Shown: in pieces, positions 53,461-62,297 of the stretch
Numbering within the stretch: position 1 is the stretch's first letter
Layout of the letters: the number at the start of each line of letters is the position of its first letter
Source: Ponticaulis koreensis DSM 19734
GTDB taxonomy: Bacteria > Pseudomonadota > Alphaproteobacteria > Caulobacterales > Hyphomonadaceae
Length of the DNA stretch: 64,000 bases
NCBI RefSeq assembly: GCF_000420665.1
Contig: NZ_ATVJ01000001.1
Coordinates: forward strand, 2,055,588 to 2,119,587
Direction of reading: 5' to 3'
Notes under the pieces: generated by a model
What the model saw: only the letters and a program-made list of their open reading frames with translations
Told to the model about the DNA's origin: nothing
The model's database searches: none
Program-made: the position numbers and the translations under genes

Positions 53461-54741
53461 ATGCTGAAAGCGGTACGGACATTCATAAATGCATTGAGGG
53501 AGCGCGATGGCAATGTCACGATGACATTCGCTTTGACGCTAATTCCCTTAATGATGGTCGCCGGTCTCGCCATCGACTTTTCACGTACTGAAGGGTCCGC
53601 AACGCAGGTTCAATCCGCGCTCGACGGCGCCGTTCTGGCAGCAGCTCGCGCACTTCAGGACGACAAGACGGATGCGCAAATCCGTCAAACAGGGCGCTCA
53701 TACTACGATGCGACCGTTTCTGCGAATAATGTGAACGCGAGTTGCGCTAACCCGATTTTCGAAATTGACCGTGTGAACCACCAGGTAATCTCCAGTGTGA
53801 CGTGCCAGGAACGGACCACGCTCTCCGGATTGCTGGGCATGGAGACCCTTGAGTTTACGCGCTACGCGGAAACGGATTATGGCGTCGGCAAGCTTGATGT
53901 CGTCTTCATGTTTGATACGTCCGGGTCTATGGGCGATAATGATCGCATGCTCGATTTGCAGCATGCGGCCCGCGATGCAGTGCGCACTATTCTGAACAGC
54001 GAAGTTGAAGATCCCGACGATGTGCGTATTGCGATCTCGACATACGCGTCAGCGGTGAATGTCGGAGAAGACCTGTTCGAGACTGTTACGGACGAAGAGC
54101 CGGATCAGTATGAGTGTTCCCGCTGGAGACGGCGTGGCCGCAGCAATAACTACTATTGCCAGCGCTGGGAGCAGGTTACAGACACGTGCGTCACCGGCCG
54201 CGAGGGCGCTCAGAAGTATACTGATGCAGCACCAGGTTCGGGCGCATGGATGCGGTATGAAACCACATCCTGCAACTCGGCGGGCCTCACGCCACTCACC
54301 AACCATCAGGGCACGCTCATTTCCGCGATCAGCACTATGCCAACTTCTGGCGGTACCGCCGGGCATCTTGGTATTGCGTGGGCCTGGTATCTGATTTCGC
54401 CGGACTGGTCGGGCATTTGGGGTTCGGATTCGGCGCCTCGCGCTTATGACGAGCCGGACTCTACCAAAGTTGCTATTCTCATGACCGATGGTGAGTTCAA
54501 TGCCGATTATATGAGCAATGGTAATTCTTTCGACCATGCCCAGCGGTTCTGCGATGCCATGAAAGCGGAAGGTATTGTGATCTACACGGTCGCCTTTCAG
54601 GCACCGCAACAGGGGCAGAATATCCTGAATTATTGCTCTTCTGGCAGCGAGTATGCGTTCAACGCCTCAAATGGAGAGCAATTGGAAGAAGCCTATCAGG
54701 CAATTGCTACGAACATCTCCGATTTGCGGATTTCTCACTAA
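53461..54741 (+). CDS. TadG-like pilus assembly protein with vWA domain
   Basis: A 426-residue protein of the TadE/TadG class. After a short basic N-terminus, one membrane helix follows (FALTLIPLMMVAGLAID), with SATQVQSALDGAVLAAARAL, then a von Willebrand A domain with the metal-binding DxSxS (VVFMFDTSGSMGD near residue 150) and a second Thr/Asp site (ILMTDGEFNAD). An insertion of about 90 residues rich in Cys and Trp splits the vWA part. It lies alone, away from other tad genes. ATG 53461 follows GGGTGGA. Confidence 0.87.
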   Translation: MLKAVRTFINALRERDGNVTMTFALTLIPLMMVAGLAIDFSRTEGSATQVQSALDGAVLAAARALQDDKTDAQIRQTGRSYYDATVSANNVNASCANPIFEIDRVNHQVISSVTCQERTTLSGLLGMETLEFTRYAETDYGVGKLDVVFMFDTSGSMGDNDRMLDLQHAARDAVRTILNSEVEDPDDVRIAISTYASAVNVGEDLFETVTDEEPDQYECSRWRRRGRSNNYYCQRWEQVTDTCVTGREGAQKYTDAAPGSGAWMRYETTSCNSAGLTPLTNHQGTLISAISTMPTSGGTAGHLGIAWAWYLISPDWSGIWGSDSAPRAYDEPDSTKVAILMTDGEFNADYMSNGNSFDHAQRFCDAMKAEGIVIYTVAFQAPQQGQNILNYCSSGSEYAFNASNGEQLEEAYQAIATNISDLRISH

Positions 54742-54795
54742 GCGGTTCAAAACCTGCCTTTTAATGGTCGAAAATCACCACTATATAAGTCTTGT

Positions 54796-55112
54796 TCTTC
54801 GGAACTATGGCGATAAACGCGCACGTAATAAGCGGTTTGGACCCGGGGGCGGTACCCGGCGGCTCCACCATTAACTCTGCTCATTAGGCAGAAGGTGAGG
54901 GGCCGAAATAGGATCGACAGACGTGTAAAGGTGATGCCTTCGCCCGGATGAGCTCCGTTAGAAGCTCAACTTGCAAATAGTTGCTAATGACAACTTTGCT
55001 GAAGGTGAACTCCTCGCAGCGTAATGCTGTGCGGAAACTAACCGCTTAAACTCCTGGATGGTTTAGCTCGTCCAGGCGGGGCCCGGAGGCGCCTGGCAAC
55101 AGAAGCCTCCAC
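54796..55112 (+). ncRNA. ssrA: Circularly permuted two-piece tmRNA
   Basis: tmRNA rescues stalled ribosomes and tags the nascent protein. The order here is acceptor part first: T arm CCGGG/CCCGG with GGCGGTA loop and CCA ending at 54870, then a 28-base intervening segment (54871-54898) that is removed, then the 5' part starting GGGGCC at 54899. AAGCGGTT (54830-54837) pairs with AACCGCTT (55040-55047) to join the pieces. The tag frame lies at 54983-55024. A GGAGGC/GCCTCC hairpin (55085-55110) is near the 3' end. Outer ends are approximate. Confidence 0.95.
54983..55024 (+). other. tmRNA tag-peptide reading frame
   Basis: Starting at the GCT after AATAGTT the frame reads ANDNFAEGELLAA and stops at TAA 55022-55024. 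With the alanine carried by tmRNA the added tag is A-ANDNFAEGELLAA. The LLAA end is a typical ClpXP/ClpAP degradation signal. Confidence 0.92.
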
Positions 55113-55214
55113 TTTATCCATTTGCTCTCGTATCGCTTCGCTGACATTGAGCACGTTCAGGTGCGCTGTCTGTATTCCGTATTGTGCGTGTCAGCCACGA
55201 TTAGCAGATATCGA

Positions 55215-55937
55215 TCAATCCTCTGAGCTCCAGCTCCATGTCTGGCTACAGCTGCTGGACCGCGTACTACCATCCGGAGATTCATATTCCGAACACTGCC
55301 TGCCATCGCGGCCGCGACGTGATTCTGGAACTTCGAGCCGCTCTTCCAGCCTGTCTCGAGCTGGATTGTCGCTATTTGTATTCGCGGACTGAAATCCGCC
55401 TTCGAGGCTCCAGCCTGAGCTTTCAACGGGTTGCGAGCTCCGGGAATAGCTCATTGCTGCTGTAGCGGGCATTCGCTCGAGGTCCGGATTGCGCGAGATA
55501 GCGTCGCGCCAGGCCTCGGTTTCGGCCAGCGTTGGTGAACGTTCCTCTATAGAGCCATCTTCGAAAACGGTCTCTACATAGGGAACTTTCTGGCTGTCAG
55601 AGAGAGTGACAGTGATGATATCGACGCTTGTGACACGTCTGGCCACCTGTTCATCGCTCTCTTCGAATGAAAGCATCTGTCCCCAGCGTGGAGCCAGGTC
55701 TTCATCATGAGCCTGCAGGTTATCTGTTGTGTGTGAGACTTCTGTCGCGGCGTAAGCTGCTGCGGCGAGCTCTGAAAGCTCATTACTGATCTCTTCAGGA
55801 ACTTCGGGCTCTGGCTCCGTTGCACATGTCTGGAAAAGGACCGCGCTCGGAGAACTGCAATCTGGATTGTTGGCTTGAGCCAAAGCGGGCAGGCCAGCCA
55901 GTACGGCCGCACATAGGGCGATTTTAGCAAGTGACAT
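55215..55937 (-). CDS. Exported hypothetical protein with Ser-rich tail
   Basis: A 240-residue protein with signal peptide (LCAAVLAGLPALAQA), a Cys pair (DCSS and TCATEPEPEVPEE) followed by an acidic stretch, a compact middle domain (VTSVDIITVTLSDSQKVPYV) and a Ser/Arg/Glu-rich tail with two Cys. GGAGGG precedes ATG 55937. I do not recognise it. It ends 103 bases after the tmRNA gene. Confidence 0.7.
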   Translation of the reverse strand: MSLAKIALCAAVLAGLPALAQANNPDCSSPSAVLFQTCATEPEPEVPEEISNELSELAAAAYAATEVSHTTDNLQAHDEDLAPRWGQMLSFEESDEQVARRVTSVDIITVTLSDSQKVPYVETVFEDGSIEERSPTLAETEAWRDAISRNPDLERMPATAAMSYSRSSQPVESSGWSLEGGFQSANTNSDNPARDRLEERLEVPESRRGRDGRQCSEYESPDGSTRSSSCSQTWSWSSED

Positions 55938-56023
55938 ATCTGTACCCTCCGTAACGACGTCAGGCCGTCGATACGGAAAGATACCATATTTCAGAAGTTT
56001 CCGAACATCCCCTGTTCAGAGGG

Positions 56024-56479
56024 TCAGCCGTAAACGACTGAAATCTGCTGTGCGACGAGAGCAGGGCGTTCATGACCTTCAATCTCAACAGTCGACTCAT
56101 TGATCATTTGCTTGCCACCGGACTTCTCGGTGACAGAAATGTTCTTCATGCGCAGACGGACCTTGGAGCCTACGCGGACCATATTGGTAAAACGGACTTT
56201 ATCCGACCCGTAATTGATGCCGCGGGAGACGCCGGTGATTTGAAGAACTTCAGATGACAGCATCGGAAGCAGCGAAAGCGTCAGGAAGCCATGTGCAATC
56301 GGGCCACCCATTTCTTTAGTCGCGCGCTCAACGTCTACGTGGATCCATTGGTGATCGCCCGTTGCATCTGCAAACAGGTTTACGCGATCCTGATCAATGA
56401 CGTGCCAGTCGGATACACCGATTTCCTGCCCGATGATGGATTCAAGATCTGCGTATGCGACTTTCTTTGTTTCAGTCAT
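56024..56479 (-). CDS. MaoC-like hotdog dehydratase
   Basis: A 151-residue (R)-specific enoyl-CoA hydratase-like protein. The hydratase motif is GDHQWIHVDVERA near residue 42 (Asp and His present), followed by GPIAHGFLTLSLLP. Close to NodN-type MaoC proteins. It starts 17 bases after the acyl-CoA synthetase stop and is probably co-transcribed with it, acting on the CoA thioester it makes. Confidence 0.9.
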   Translation of the reverse strand: MTETKKVAYADLESIIGQEIGVSDWHVIDQDRVNLFADATGDHQWIHVDVERATKEMGGPIAHGFLTLSLLPMLSSEVLQITGVSRGINYGSDKVRFTNMVRVGSKVRLRMKNISVTEKSGGKQMINESTVEIEGHERPALVAQQISVVYG

Positions 56480-56496
56480 GTGTCTTCTCTTCTCGT

Positions 56497-58062
56497 TTAA
56501 ATAATTCTGCTGTCTGATTTGCCCCAGTACCGGTCACGGACGAGGCGTTTGTAAAGTTTGCCCGTTGGGTGGCGCGGCAGTTCGGGATCGAAGTCCACGC
56601 TTTTTGGGCATTTGATTTTGGAAAGCTGCGACTGGCAATAGCGGATAAGCTCATCAGCGAGCTCATCATTCGCGGTTACGCCGGGCATTGGCTGGACAAC
56701 CGCTTTCACTTCTTCTCCGAATTCGTCATTCGGCACGCCAATCACGGCAACATCGGCGACTTTTGGGTGCGTGATCAGAACGTTTTCAGCTTCCTGAGGA
56801 TATATGTTCACCCCGCCGGAAATGATCATGAACGCCTTGCGGTCCGTCAGATAGAGGAAGCCTTCTTCGTCCAGCTTGCCGATGTCACCGAGTGAGGACC
56901 AGCCTTCCTTGAACGGGTGGCAAGCCTTCTTCGATTTCTCTGGATCATTATGATAGGTCGGCGGCGTGGTGTCAGAGAAGTAGATCATGCCTTCTTCGTT
57001 AGGTCCAAGTTCGTTGCCTTCCTCATCGCAAATATGCGGGACGCCATGCAGGGGTTTGCCTACGCTTCCCTTATGAGTCATCCAATCGGGCGAGGATATC
57101 CATGTCAGGCCGTTTCCTTCAGAGCCGGCATAGTACTCGTGGATGACAGGGCCCCACCATTCAATCATTTGCTCTTTAACCGGCACCGGGCATGGCGCTG
57201 CGGCGTGTACAGCGAATTTCAGGGATGACAGATCATACTGCGTGCGAGTTGCTTCGGGCAGTTTGAGCATTTTAACGAACATGGTTGGTACCAGTTGCGT
57301 ATGCGTGACCCGATATTTTTCTACCAGTTGCAGGAAGGTTTCAGGATCAAACTTGTCCATGATGATCGCCGTCGCGCCGATAGACATTGCGGTCATTGTC
57401 CAGCGAAGTGGCGCGGCGTGATAGAGTGGGGCCGGGGAGAGATAGATGCTGTCCTCCGTAATGCCGCCTGCCGCGCTGAGGATCATGCGCAGAACGTTGT
57501 CTGCCCCGATAGGTTTGTCCGGATCGAGCGGCGGGCGAATGCCTTTCGGGCGCCCTGTTGTCCCAGACGAGTAGAGCATGTCCGCGCCGGCGCTTTCATC
57601 GCCAATCGGGGTGGAAGGCATGCCGTCGCCTAATGCCTCATAGGCTTCATAGCCTTGGATCTCTCCGCAAACGCTGAAATAGCGTTCCATCCTGGTGATA
57701 GCCTTCACCTCTTTTGCGGCTTCTGCGAGGTCGGGACAGGAAAAGAGCACTCGCGCGCCCGAGTCCTGCACGATGTAGTCGATTTCAGGTGCGGTCAGGC
57801 GAGACGAGATGCAGGTGAAGTACAGGCCGGATCGCTGGGCTGCCCAAGCAAGCTCCAGATACTGGATCGAGTTCGTCATGAAGAATGCGATCGTGTCGCC
57901 TTTCTTCAAACCAATCGATCTGAAAAACTGTGCCCCTTGATTTGATCGCGCTTCAAGCTCGCCAAAGGTGAGCGTCTCTCCGGTGTCAGCCATGATAATG
58001 GCCGGCTTGTCCGGATGTTTAGCCGTGTGAATGCAAGGGTGGAATGTCTGCTCCTCCGCCAT
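56497..58062 (-). CDS. Acyl-CoA synthetase (AMP-binding)
   Basis: A 521-residue adenylate-forming enzyme. The P-loop YSSGTTGRPKGIRPP lies near residue 172, YYAGSEGNGLTW near 314, and the hinge TDRKAFMIISGGVNIYPQEAENV near 405-430; the C-terminal Lys is in HPTGKLYKR. It differs from the ligase at 1578 in the middle third. Likely activates a branched or aromatic acid or fatty acid (not resolved). MaoC follows. Confidence 0.92.
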   Translation of the reverse strand: MAEEQTFHPCIHTAKHPDKPAIIMADTGETLTFGELEARSNQGAQFFRSIGLKKGDTIAFFMTNSIQYLELAWAAQRSGLYFTCISSRLTAPEIDYIVQDSGARVLFSCPDLAEAAKEVKAITRMERYFSVCGEIQGYEAYEALGDGMPSTPIGDESAGADMLYSSGTTGRPKGIRPPLDPDKPIGADNVLRMILSAAGGITEDSIYLSPAPLYHAAPLRWTMTAMSIGATAIIMDKFDPETFLQLVEKYRVTHTQLVPTMFVKMLKLPEATRTQYDLSSLKFAVHAAAPCPVPVKEQMIEWWGPVIHEYYAGSEGNGLTWISSPDWMTHKGSVGKPLHGVPHICDEEGNELGPNEEGMIYFSDTTPPTYHNDPEKSKKACHPFKEGWSSLGDIGKLDEEGFLYLTDRKAFMIISGGVNIYPQEAENVLITHPKVADVAVIGVPNDEFGEEVKAVVQPMPGVTANDELADELIRYCQSQLSKIKCPKSVDFDPELPRHPTGKLYKRLVRDRYWGKSDSRII

Positions 58063-58198
58063 GCGCGCTTCCTTCCCGATTTTTTTTATATTTTCGAGAG
58101 GATGGCGCGAGCAAAGGGCACTGTCTAGCGGTGACGCTGGGGCAGGTAATCTGAAAAGAATGAGACGCTGAGTTGTCCCGCGGAGCTGAACTAGCGTT

Positions 58199-60022
58199 TC
58201 AATTCGGTCGGATCAGGGTGATCGTGCCGTCCTGATAAGCGGCCAGACAGTCGGTTGCATCATTGCGAATATCGCTGTCGAGCAGAACTGTTGTGGACAT
58301 GCCGTCGCCTTCGAAGCGTGGATCATCGCATTCGCCATCTTCTGCCCAGCGCCCGTTGTCGACGCCAAACAGAATGCCATCATAAAGCGTTCCGCTGGCT
58401 GCAGGCTGTGAAATGAACGTGACGCGTCCCTGCCGGTATGCGTTCAGACAGTCGGTTGCGTCTGCCTTTTTATTTTCATCCAACGGTTCGCCTTCTGCCA
58501 TTGCCTCGCCTTCAAATCGCGGGTCGTCGCATTCGTTGTCGTTGGCGAAAACGCTCGTATCGGTACCGAAATTAATGCCATCATAGTGGCGTGGACGAGT
58601 AATCTCTTCTCTCAGTTCGAGGCGGTCCTCCTGATACGCGGCCAGGCAATCTGATGCGTCTGCGCGGATGTGTTCATCGGTGAGAAGCACCTGCGTCATG
58701 CCTTCACCAATGAAGCGACGATCATCGCATTCGCCATCATTTGACCAGATGCCGCTATCATCGCCGAAGTCGATTCCGTTATAGGTGACTGGCGAGAAAT
58801 ACGCGTTGCGAATGGTGATGCGGTCTTGCTGATATGCGGTCAGGCAGTCGGTTGCATCGGCCTCGATATTGCTCTGCTCAAGCGGAGGGCTTGCCATGCC
58901 CAGCCCCTGAAATCGTGGATCATCGCATTCATTGTCATTGGCGAAATCACTTGAATCTACGCCAAATGTAATGGTTTCGAATTTGAGCGGCTCGGTGATG
59001 GGCGTGCGCAGTTCCAACTCGCCTGACATCCAGGCCGCGATGCAGTCAGATGCATCCGCCATGATGTTTGCATCGGTGAGCAGTACGCGTGTCATGCCGT
59101 CGCCTATGAAGCGGCGATCATCACATTCGTCATCATTTGCGTACGGACTGCTGTCGTCACCAAAATTGACCCCATCGACCATGCGTGGGGCGATATAGGC
59201 GCGGCGCAGAAATATGCGGCCGGCCTCATATCCGGAGAGGCAGTCCGACGCGTCTTTCTCCACTGCGTCGGATAATCCGCCGATAATAGACATGTCGGGG
59301 CCGACAAAGCGCGGGTCGTCACATACGTCGTCATTAGCGAACTGACCTTCATCAATGCCGAACAGAATGCCTTCCTGAGAGTAAGGTTCTTCAATCTCTA
59401 CAATAAGCTGGATTGCACCGTTTCGGTAGAAGAACAAACAGTCGGATGCATCAGCTTCAATGTTTTCCTCGTTAAGGAACTGAGCCATGCCCGTTCCCTG
59501 AAAGCGAGGATCGTCGCATTCGTCATCATTAGCCCATTCGCTGGAATCGACACCAAAATTGATGCCATCGAATGTGTAAGGCTCGTCGAAACTGGTGCGC
59601 AGAGCAATCGTGCCAGCCTGAAATGCGGCCATGCAATCTGCGGAATCGGCAAGAATGTTTTCGTCCTGCGTATATGTCGCCATCCCGCGTCCGCGAAAGC
59701 GCGGGTCGTCGCATTCCCCATCGTGAGCCCAACGACCGCTATCTGTGCCGAACTCCACGCCGTCATACGTGACGAAACTTGTGTTTCTCAAAAACACAGT
59801 TCCACTTTCAAAAGCCGCCTGACAGTCTTCTGCGTCATGGCCCTCATTTCGGCGAGACTGGAAACTGGATGCGTCTGGACCTGCAAAACGCGGATCATCG
59901 CATTCGCCGTCATTGGCAAAGCGACTCGTATTGTCACCGAAATCGGGTGAGGCCTGCGCGGAAACAGATTCGCCTGCCAGGCAGAGAGACGTCATCAGCG
60001 CCAGTGTTATGAAGATCCGCAC
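58199..60022 (-). CDS. Exported protein of nine Cys/Asp-rich tandem repeats
   Basis: A 607-residue protein: a signal peptide (LALMTSLCLAGESVSAQA), then nine tandem repeats of 62-68 residues to the end. Each repeat has a FG.D.S.(W/F)AND(G/D/N)ECDDPRF.G.GM half and a later DA(T/S)DC..A(Y/F)..G.I.LR half, so two Cys per unit that could form a disulfide, with acidic side chains that could bind calcium (inference). Most units are ECDDPRF; units 5 and 7 read ECDDRRF, and unit 4 has VCDDPRF. Start at GTG 60022 after AAGGA; a longer frame to 60124 lacks a good site. Single-repeat relatives occur in exported proteins of marine alphaproteobacteria, but I know no function. Confidence 0.82.
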   Translation of the reverse strand: MRIFITLALMTSLCLAGESVSAQASPDFGDNTSRFANDGECDDPRFAGPDASSFQSRRNEGHDAEDCQAAFESGTVFLRNTSFVTYDGVEFGTDSGRWAHDGECDDPRFRGRGMATYTQDENILADSADCMAAFQAGTIALRTSFDEPYTFDGINFGVDSSEWANDDECDDPRFQGTGMAQFLNEENIEADASDCLFFYRNGAIQLIVEIEEPYSQEGILFGIDEGQFANDDVCDDPRFVGPDMSIIGGLSDAVEKDASDCLSGYEAGRIFLRRAYIAPRMVDGVNFGDDSSPYANDDECDDRRFIGDGMTRVLLTDANIMADASDCIAAWMSGELELRTPITEPLKFETITFGVDSSDFANDNECDDPRFQGLGMASPPLEQSNIEADATDCLTAYQQDRITIRNAYFSPVTYNGIDFGDDSGIWSNDGECDDRRFIGEGMTQVLLTDEHIRADASDCLAAYQEDRLELREEITRPRHYDGINFGTDTSVFANDNECDDPRFEGEAMAEGEPLDENKKADATDCLNAYRQGRVTFISQPAASGTLYDGILFGVDNGRWAEDGECDDPRFEGDGMSTTVLLDSDIRNDATDCLAAYQDGTITLIRPN

Positions 60023-60235
60023 ATTAGCATCCTTAAAAGTCCGTGCTGTCAGTTTTGCGAGAAAACGGGTCTGGTCAACCGTGAATTCAGGGGATTGGGC
60101 GGTGTTTGAGAGGATGAAGACCACGTCGAGACGCTAAACCGAATATGAACGAAAGGGCTCGTTTACCACAACGAAGCATTCAGACTGGGTTCAATGCGGG
60201 TTCTTCATATTGGCTGCATGGAAGGAGAATTTCCC

Positions 60236-61240
60236 ATGCAACTGAAAGCCATTACCTCTGGAGTAGCTCTCGCCGCGATGATGGCGATCACCCCCGCCGC
60301 CAACGCCCAGTCCTCTTACTGGAGCTATGACGGTCAAACGAATTACAGCTCGTATTCTTCCTGCGAAGAAGCGCGCAGCACACGTACAATGAACGGCGCG
60401 GCGATTGGCGGCCTTCTGGGTGCCGGTGCTGGCGCGATGGCTGGTGGTGATGACACCCGTAACGCGATTGTTGGTGCGATGATTGGTGCCGCAGCAGGTG
60501 GCATTGTCGGCAACCGTCAGATCCAGTGTTCTGAATACCAGTATCCGAGCCAGAGCTCGTCTTACTCTACAACGTCAAACACGCGTTATGTAAGCAGCCA
60601 GCCGACATACGGTCACACATCGTCAAATGGTTACTACAGCAATGGTCAGTACAATAACGGCCACCATAACCAAGGCTATCAGACCACATATCCGTCCCGT
60701 TCGTACTCAACGACACGGACATACAGCAACGGCCATGGCAGCAATAACGGTTACGGCAACAGCACGTACAATAACGGCTATAACAATAGTAGCTATCAGT
60801 CCGGTCGTACCTATACGACAACGCGGACTTACAGCTCCCAGCCGACCCATAGCTACGGCAATAACAGCAACTATGGTCACAATGGCAGCTATTCGAACCA
60901 CGGCAACTACCAGTCCAATAGCGGCTATAACACCGGCTACCATAGCGGCAGCACATACCAGACCTCCAACCGGTATTCGCAGCCAACATACAGCTATCAG
61001 CAACCTGCAACACAGCGCTGGAGCTATGATGGCGAGACCATGTTCCGCTCTTATGGTGAGTGTGACGAAGCCCGCCGCAGCCGGACCCTCGCGGGTGGTG
61101 GTATCGGTGCCCTGGCTGGTGCAGGCCTTGGAGCCATGGCTGGTGGTGATGACACACGAAATGCAGCAGTCGGCGCGGTCGTCGGTGGTGTAATCGGTGC
61201 CTATGCTGGTCAGCGTACGATCCAGTGCTCGCAGTACTGA
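60236..61240 (+). CDS. Duplicated glycine-zipper protein with Asn/Tyr/Ser-rich linker
   Basis: A 334-residue exported protein (signal peptide ending PAANAQ). Two copies of one module flank the rest: WSYDG, a Cys-Glu-Ala-Arg turn, a glycine zipper (GGLLGAGAGAMAGGDDTRNA in the first, GALAGAGLGAMAGGDDTRNA in the second), and IQCS(E/Q)Y at the end. Between them about 155 residues of Asn, Tyr, Ser, Gly, Thr and His form a low-complexity linker with units like STYNNGYNN, TTTRTYSSQP and NYGHNGSY. Glycine zippers insert in or associate with membranes. ATG 60236 follows AAGGAGA. A hairpin right after the stop separates it from the crotonase. Confidence 0.85.
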   Translation: MQLKAITSGVALAAMMAITPAANAQSSYWSYDGQTNYSSYSSCEEARSTRTMNGAAIGGLLGAGAGAMAGGDDTRNAIVGAMIGAAAGGIVGNRQIQCSEYQYPSQSSSYSTTSNTRYVSSQPTYGHTSSNGYYSNGQYNNGHHNQGYQTTYPSRSYSTTRTYSNGHGSNNGYGNSTYNNGYNNSSYQSGRTYTTTRTYSSQPTHSYGNNSNYGHNGSYSNHGNYQSNSGYNTGYHSGSTYQTSNRYSQPTYSYQQPATQRWSYDGETMFRSYGECDEARRSRTLAGGGIGALAGAGLGAMAGGDDTRNAAVGAVVGGVIGAYAGQRTIQCSQY

Positions 61241-61304
61241 TCCGCGCAAATAATTAGGAAGTGACCTCGGGTTATACTTGATTTTACTTCCCAGACACGT
61301 CTTC

Positions 61305-61332
61305 ACTCCCCGTCAATCAGACGGGGAGTTTT
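61305..61332 (+). terminator. Terminator-like hairpin that covers the crotonase ribosome-binding site
   Basis: ACTCCCCGTC (61305-61314) pairs with GACGGGGAGT (61320-61329) in a 10-base perfect stem with a 5-base loop, then TTTT. The 3' arm contains GGGGAG, the only good Shine-Dalgarno site for the ATG at 61336. It can end the upstream transcript and also hide the ribosome-binding site. Confidence 0.75.
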
Positions 61333-61335
61333 ACT

Positions 61336-62250
61336 ATGACGAAAAGAAAAGAGTTTGAGACAGTCATCCTTGAGGTTGAGGATGGAATTGCAACGGTTAC
61401 GCTAAACCGTCCGCAGAAGATGAACGCCTTCACGGGCCAGATGATGCTCGACATCATCGCAGCCTTTGACGAGACAGACGCTGATGATGACGTGAAAGCT
61501 GTCATCGTTACGGGTGCTGGCGACCGCGCATTCTGTGCCGGCGCCGACCTCTCTCAAGGCGGCAAGACCTTTGATTATGAAGCGCGTCAGGCAGGTGGTA
61601 AGGAAGCCGGTCACGCAACGCAGGAAGACCTTCAACGCGATGGCGGCGGCCGTTGCACACTGCGCATGTATGAAAGCCTGAAGCCTATCATTGGCGCGAT
61701 CAATGGCGCAGCCGTTGGTATTGGCGCGACCATGCAGCTGCCAATGGATGTGCGCATTGCGTCTGACAATGCGCGCTTCGGCTTTGTGTTCTCACGCCGC
61801 GGTATCACTCCAGAAGCATGCTCCAGCTATTTCCTTCCGCGTCTCGTTGGCATCAGCCAGGCACTCGACTGGTGTTATTCCGGTCGCGTTTTCAATGCGC
61901 AGGAAGCTCTGGATGGCGGCCTGATCAAAGCGATCTATCCGCAGGCCGAACTCATGGACGCAGCCCGTGCATGGTGCCGAGAAATCATTGACAACACCGC
62001 ACCGGTTTCCGTTGCGCTGACTCGTCAGATGATGTGGCAGATGCTTGGTGCGGATCACCCGATGGAAGCGCATATCATCGATAGCCGCGCGATCTTCGAA
62101 CGTGGCCGTACGCGCGATGCGAAAGAGGGTGTCACAAGCTTCCTTGAAAAACGTAAGCCTGAATATCCTGAGAAGGTGTCTGATGGTATCGCGCCGCACT
62201 ATCCGTTCTATCCAGAGCGCAAATTCCGCTGGCCGGAAAAAGCTGAATAG
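61336..62250 (+). CDS. Crotonase/enoyl-CoA hydratase family protein
   Basis: A 304-residue crotonase-fold protein. The oxyanion-hole segments are RAFCAGADLS near residue 63 and INGAAVGIGATMQLPMDVRIAS near 120; the Glu usually at the active site lies in RRGITPEACSSYFLPRLVG. The C-terminal tail (YPERKFRWPEK) is longer than in hydratases of fatty acid oxidation, so the exact substrate is open. The Shine-Dalgarno GGGGAG is inside a hairpin. Confidence 0.9.
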   Translation: MTKRKEFETVILEVEDGIATVTLNRPQKMNAFTGQMMLDIIAAFDETDADDDVKAVIVTGAGDRAFCAGADLSQGGKTFDYEARQAGGKEAGHATQEDLQRDGGGRCTLRMYESLKPIIGAINGAAVGIGATMQLPMDVRIASDNARFGFVFSRRGITPEACSSYFLPRLVGISQALDWCYSGRVFNAQEALDGGLIKAIYPQAELMDAARAWCREIIDNTAPVSVALTRQMMWQMLGADHPMEAHIIDSRAIFERGRTRDAKEGVTSFLEKRKPEYPEKVSDGIAPHYPFYPERKFRWPEKAE

Positions 62251-62270
62251 TCAGTTGATGATATCAACGA

Positions 62271-62297
62271 AAAGGCCTGCTTTTGCAGGCCTTTTTT
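62271..62297. terminator. Bidirectional terminator
   Basis: AAAGGCCTGC (62271-62280) pairs perfectly with GCAGGCCTTT (62285-62294) around TTTT, then a T run. Shared by the crotonase and the convergent VOC gene. Confidence 0.95.

Noticed and set aside
58199-60022. CRISPR-like regular repetition on the DNA level
   Set aside because: The repetition follows a coding repeat of about 200 bases with changing DNA sequence; there are no short identical repeats, spacers or cas genes.
60567-61157. Cys/His-rich minus-strand ORF
   Set aside because: It is the complement of the Asn/Tyr/Ser/Gly-rich linker; the composition follows from the repeat DNA.
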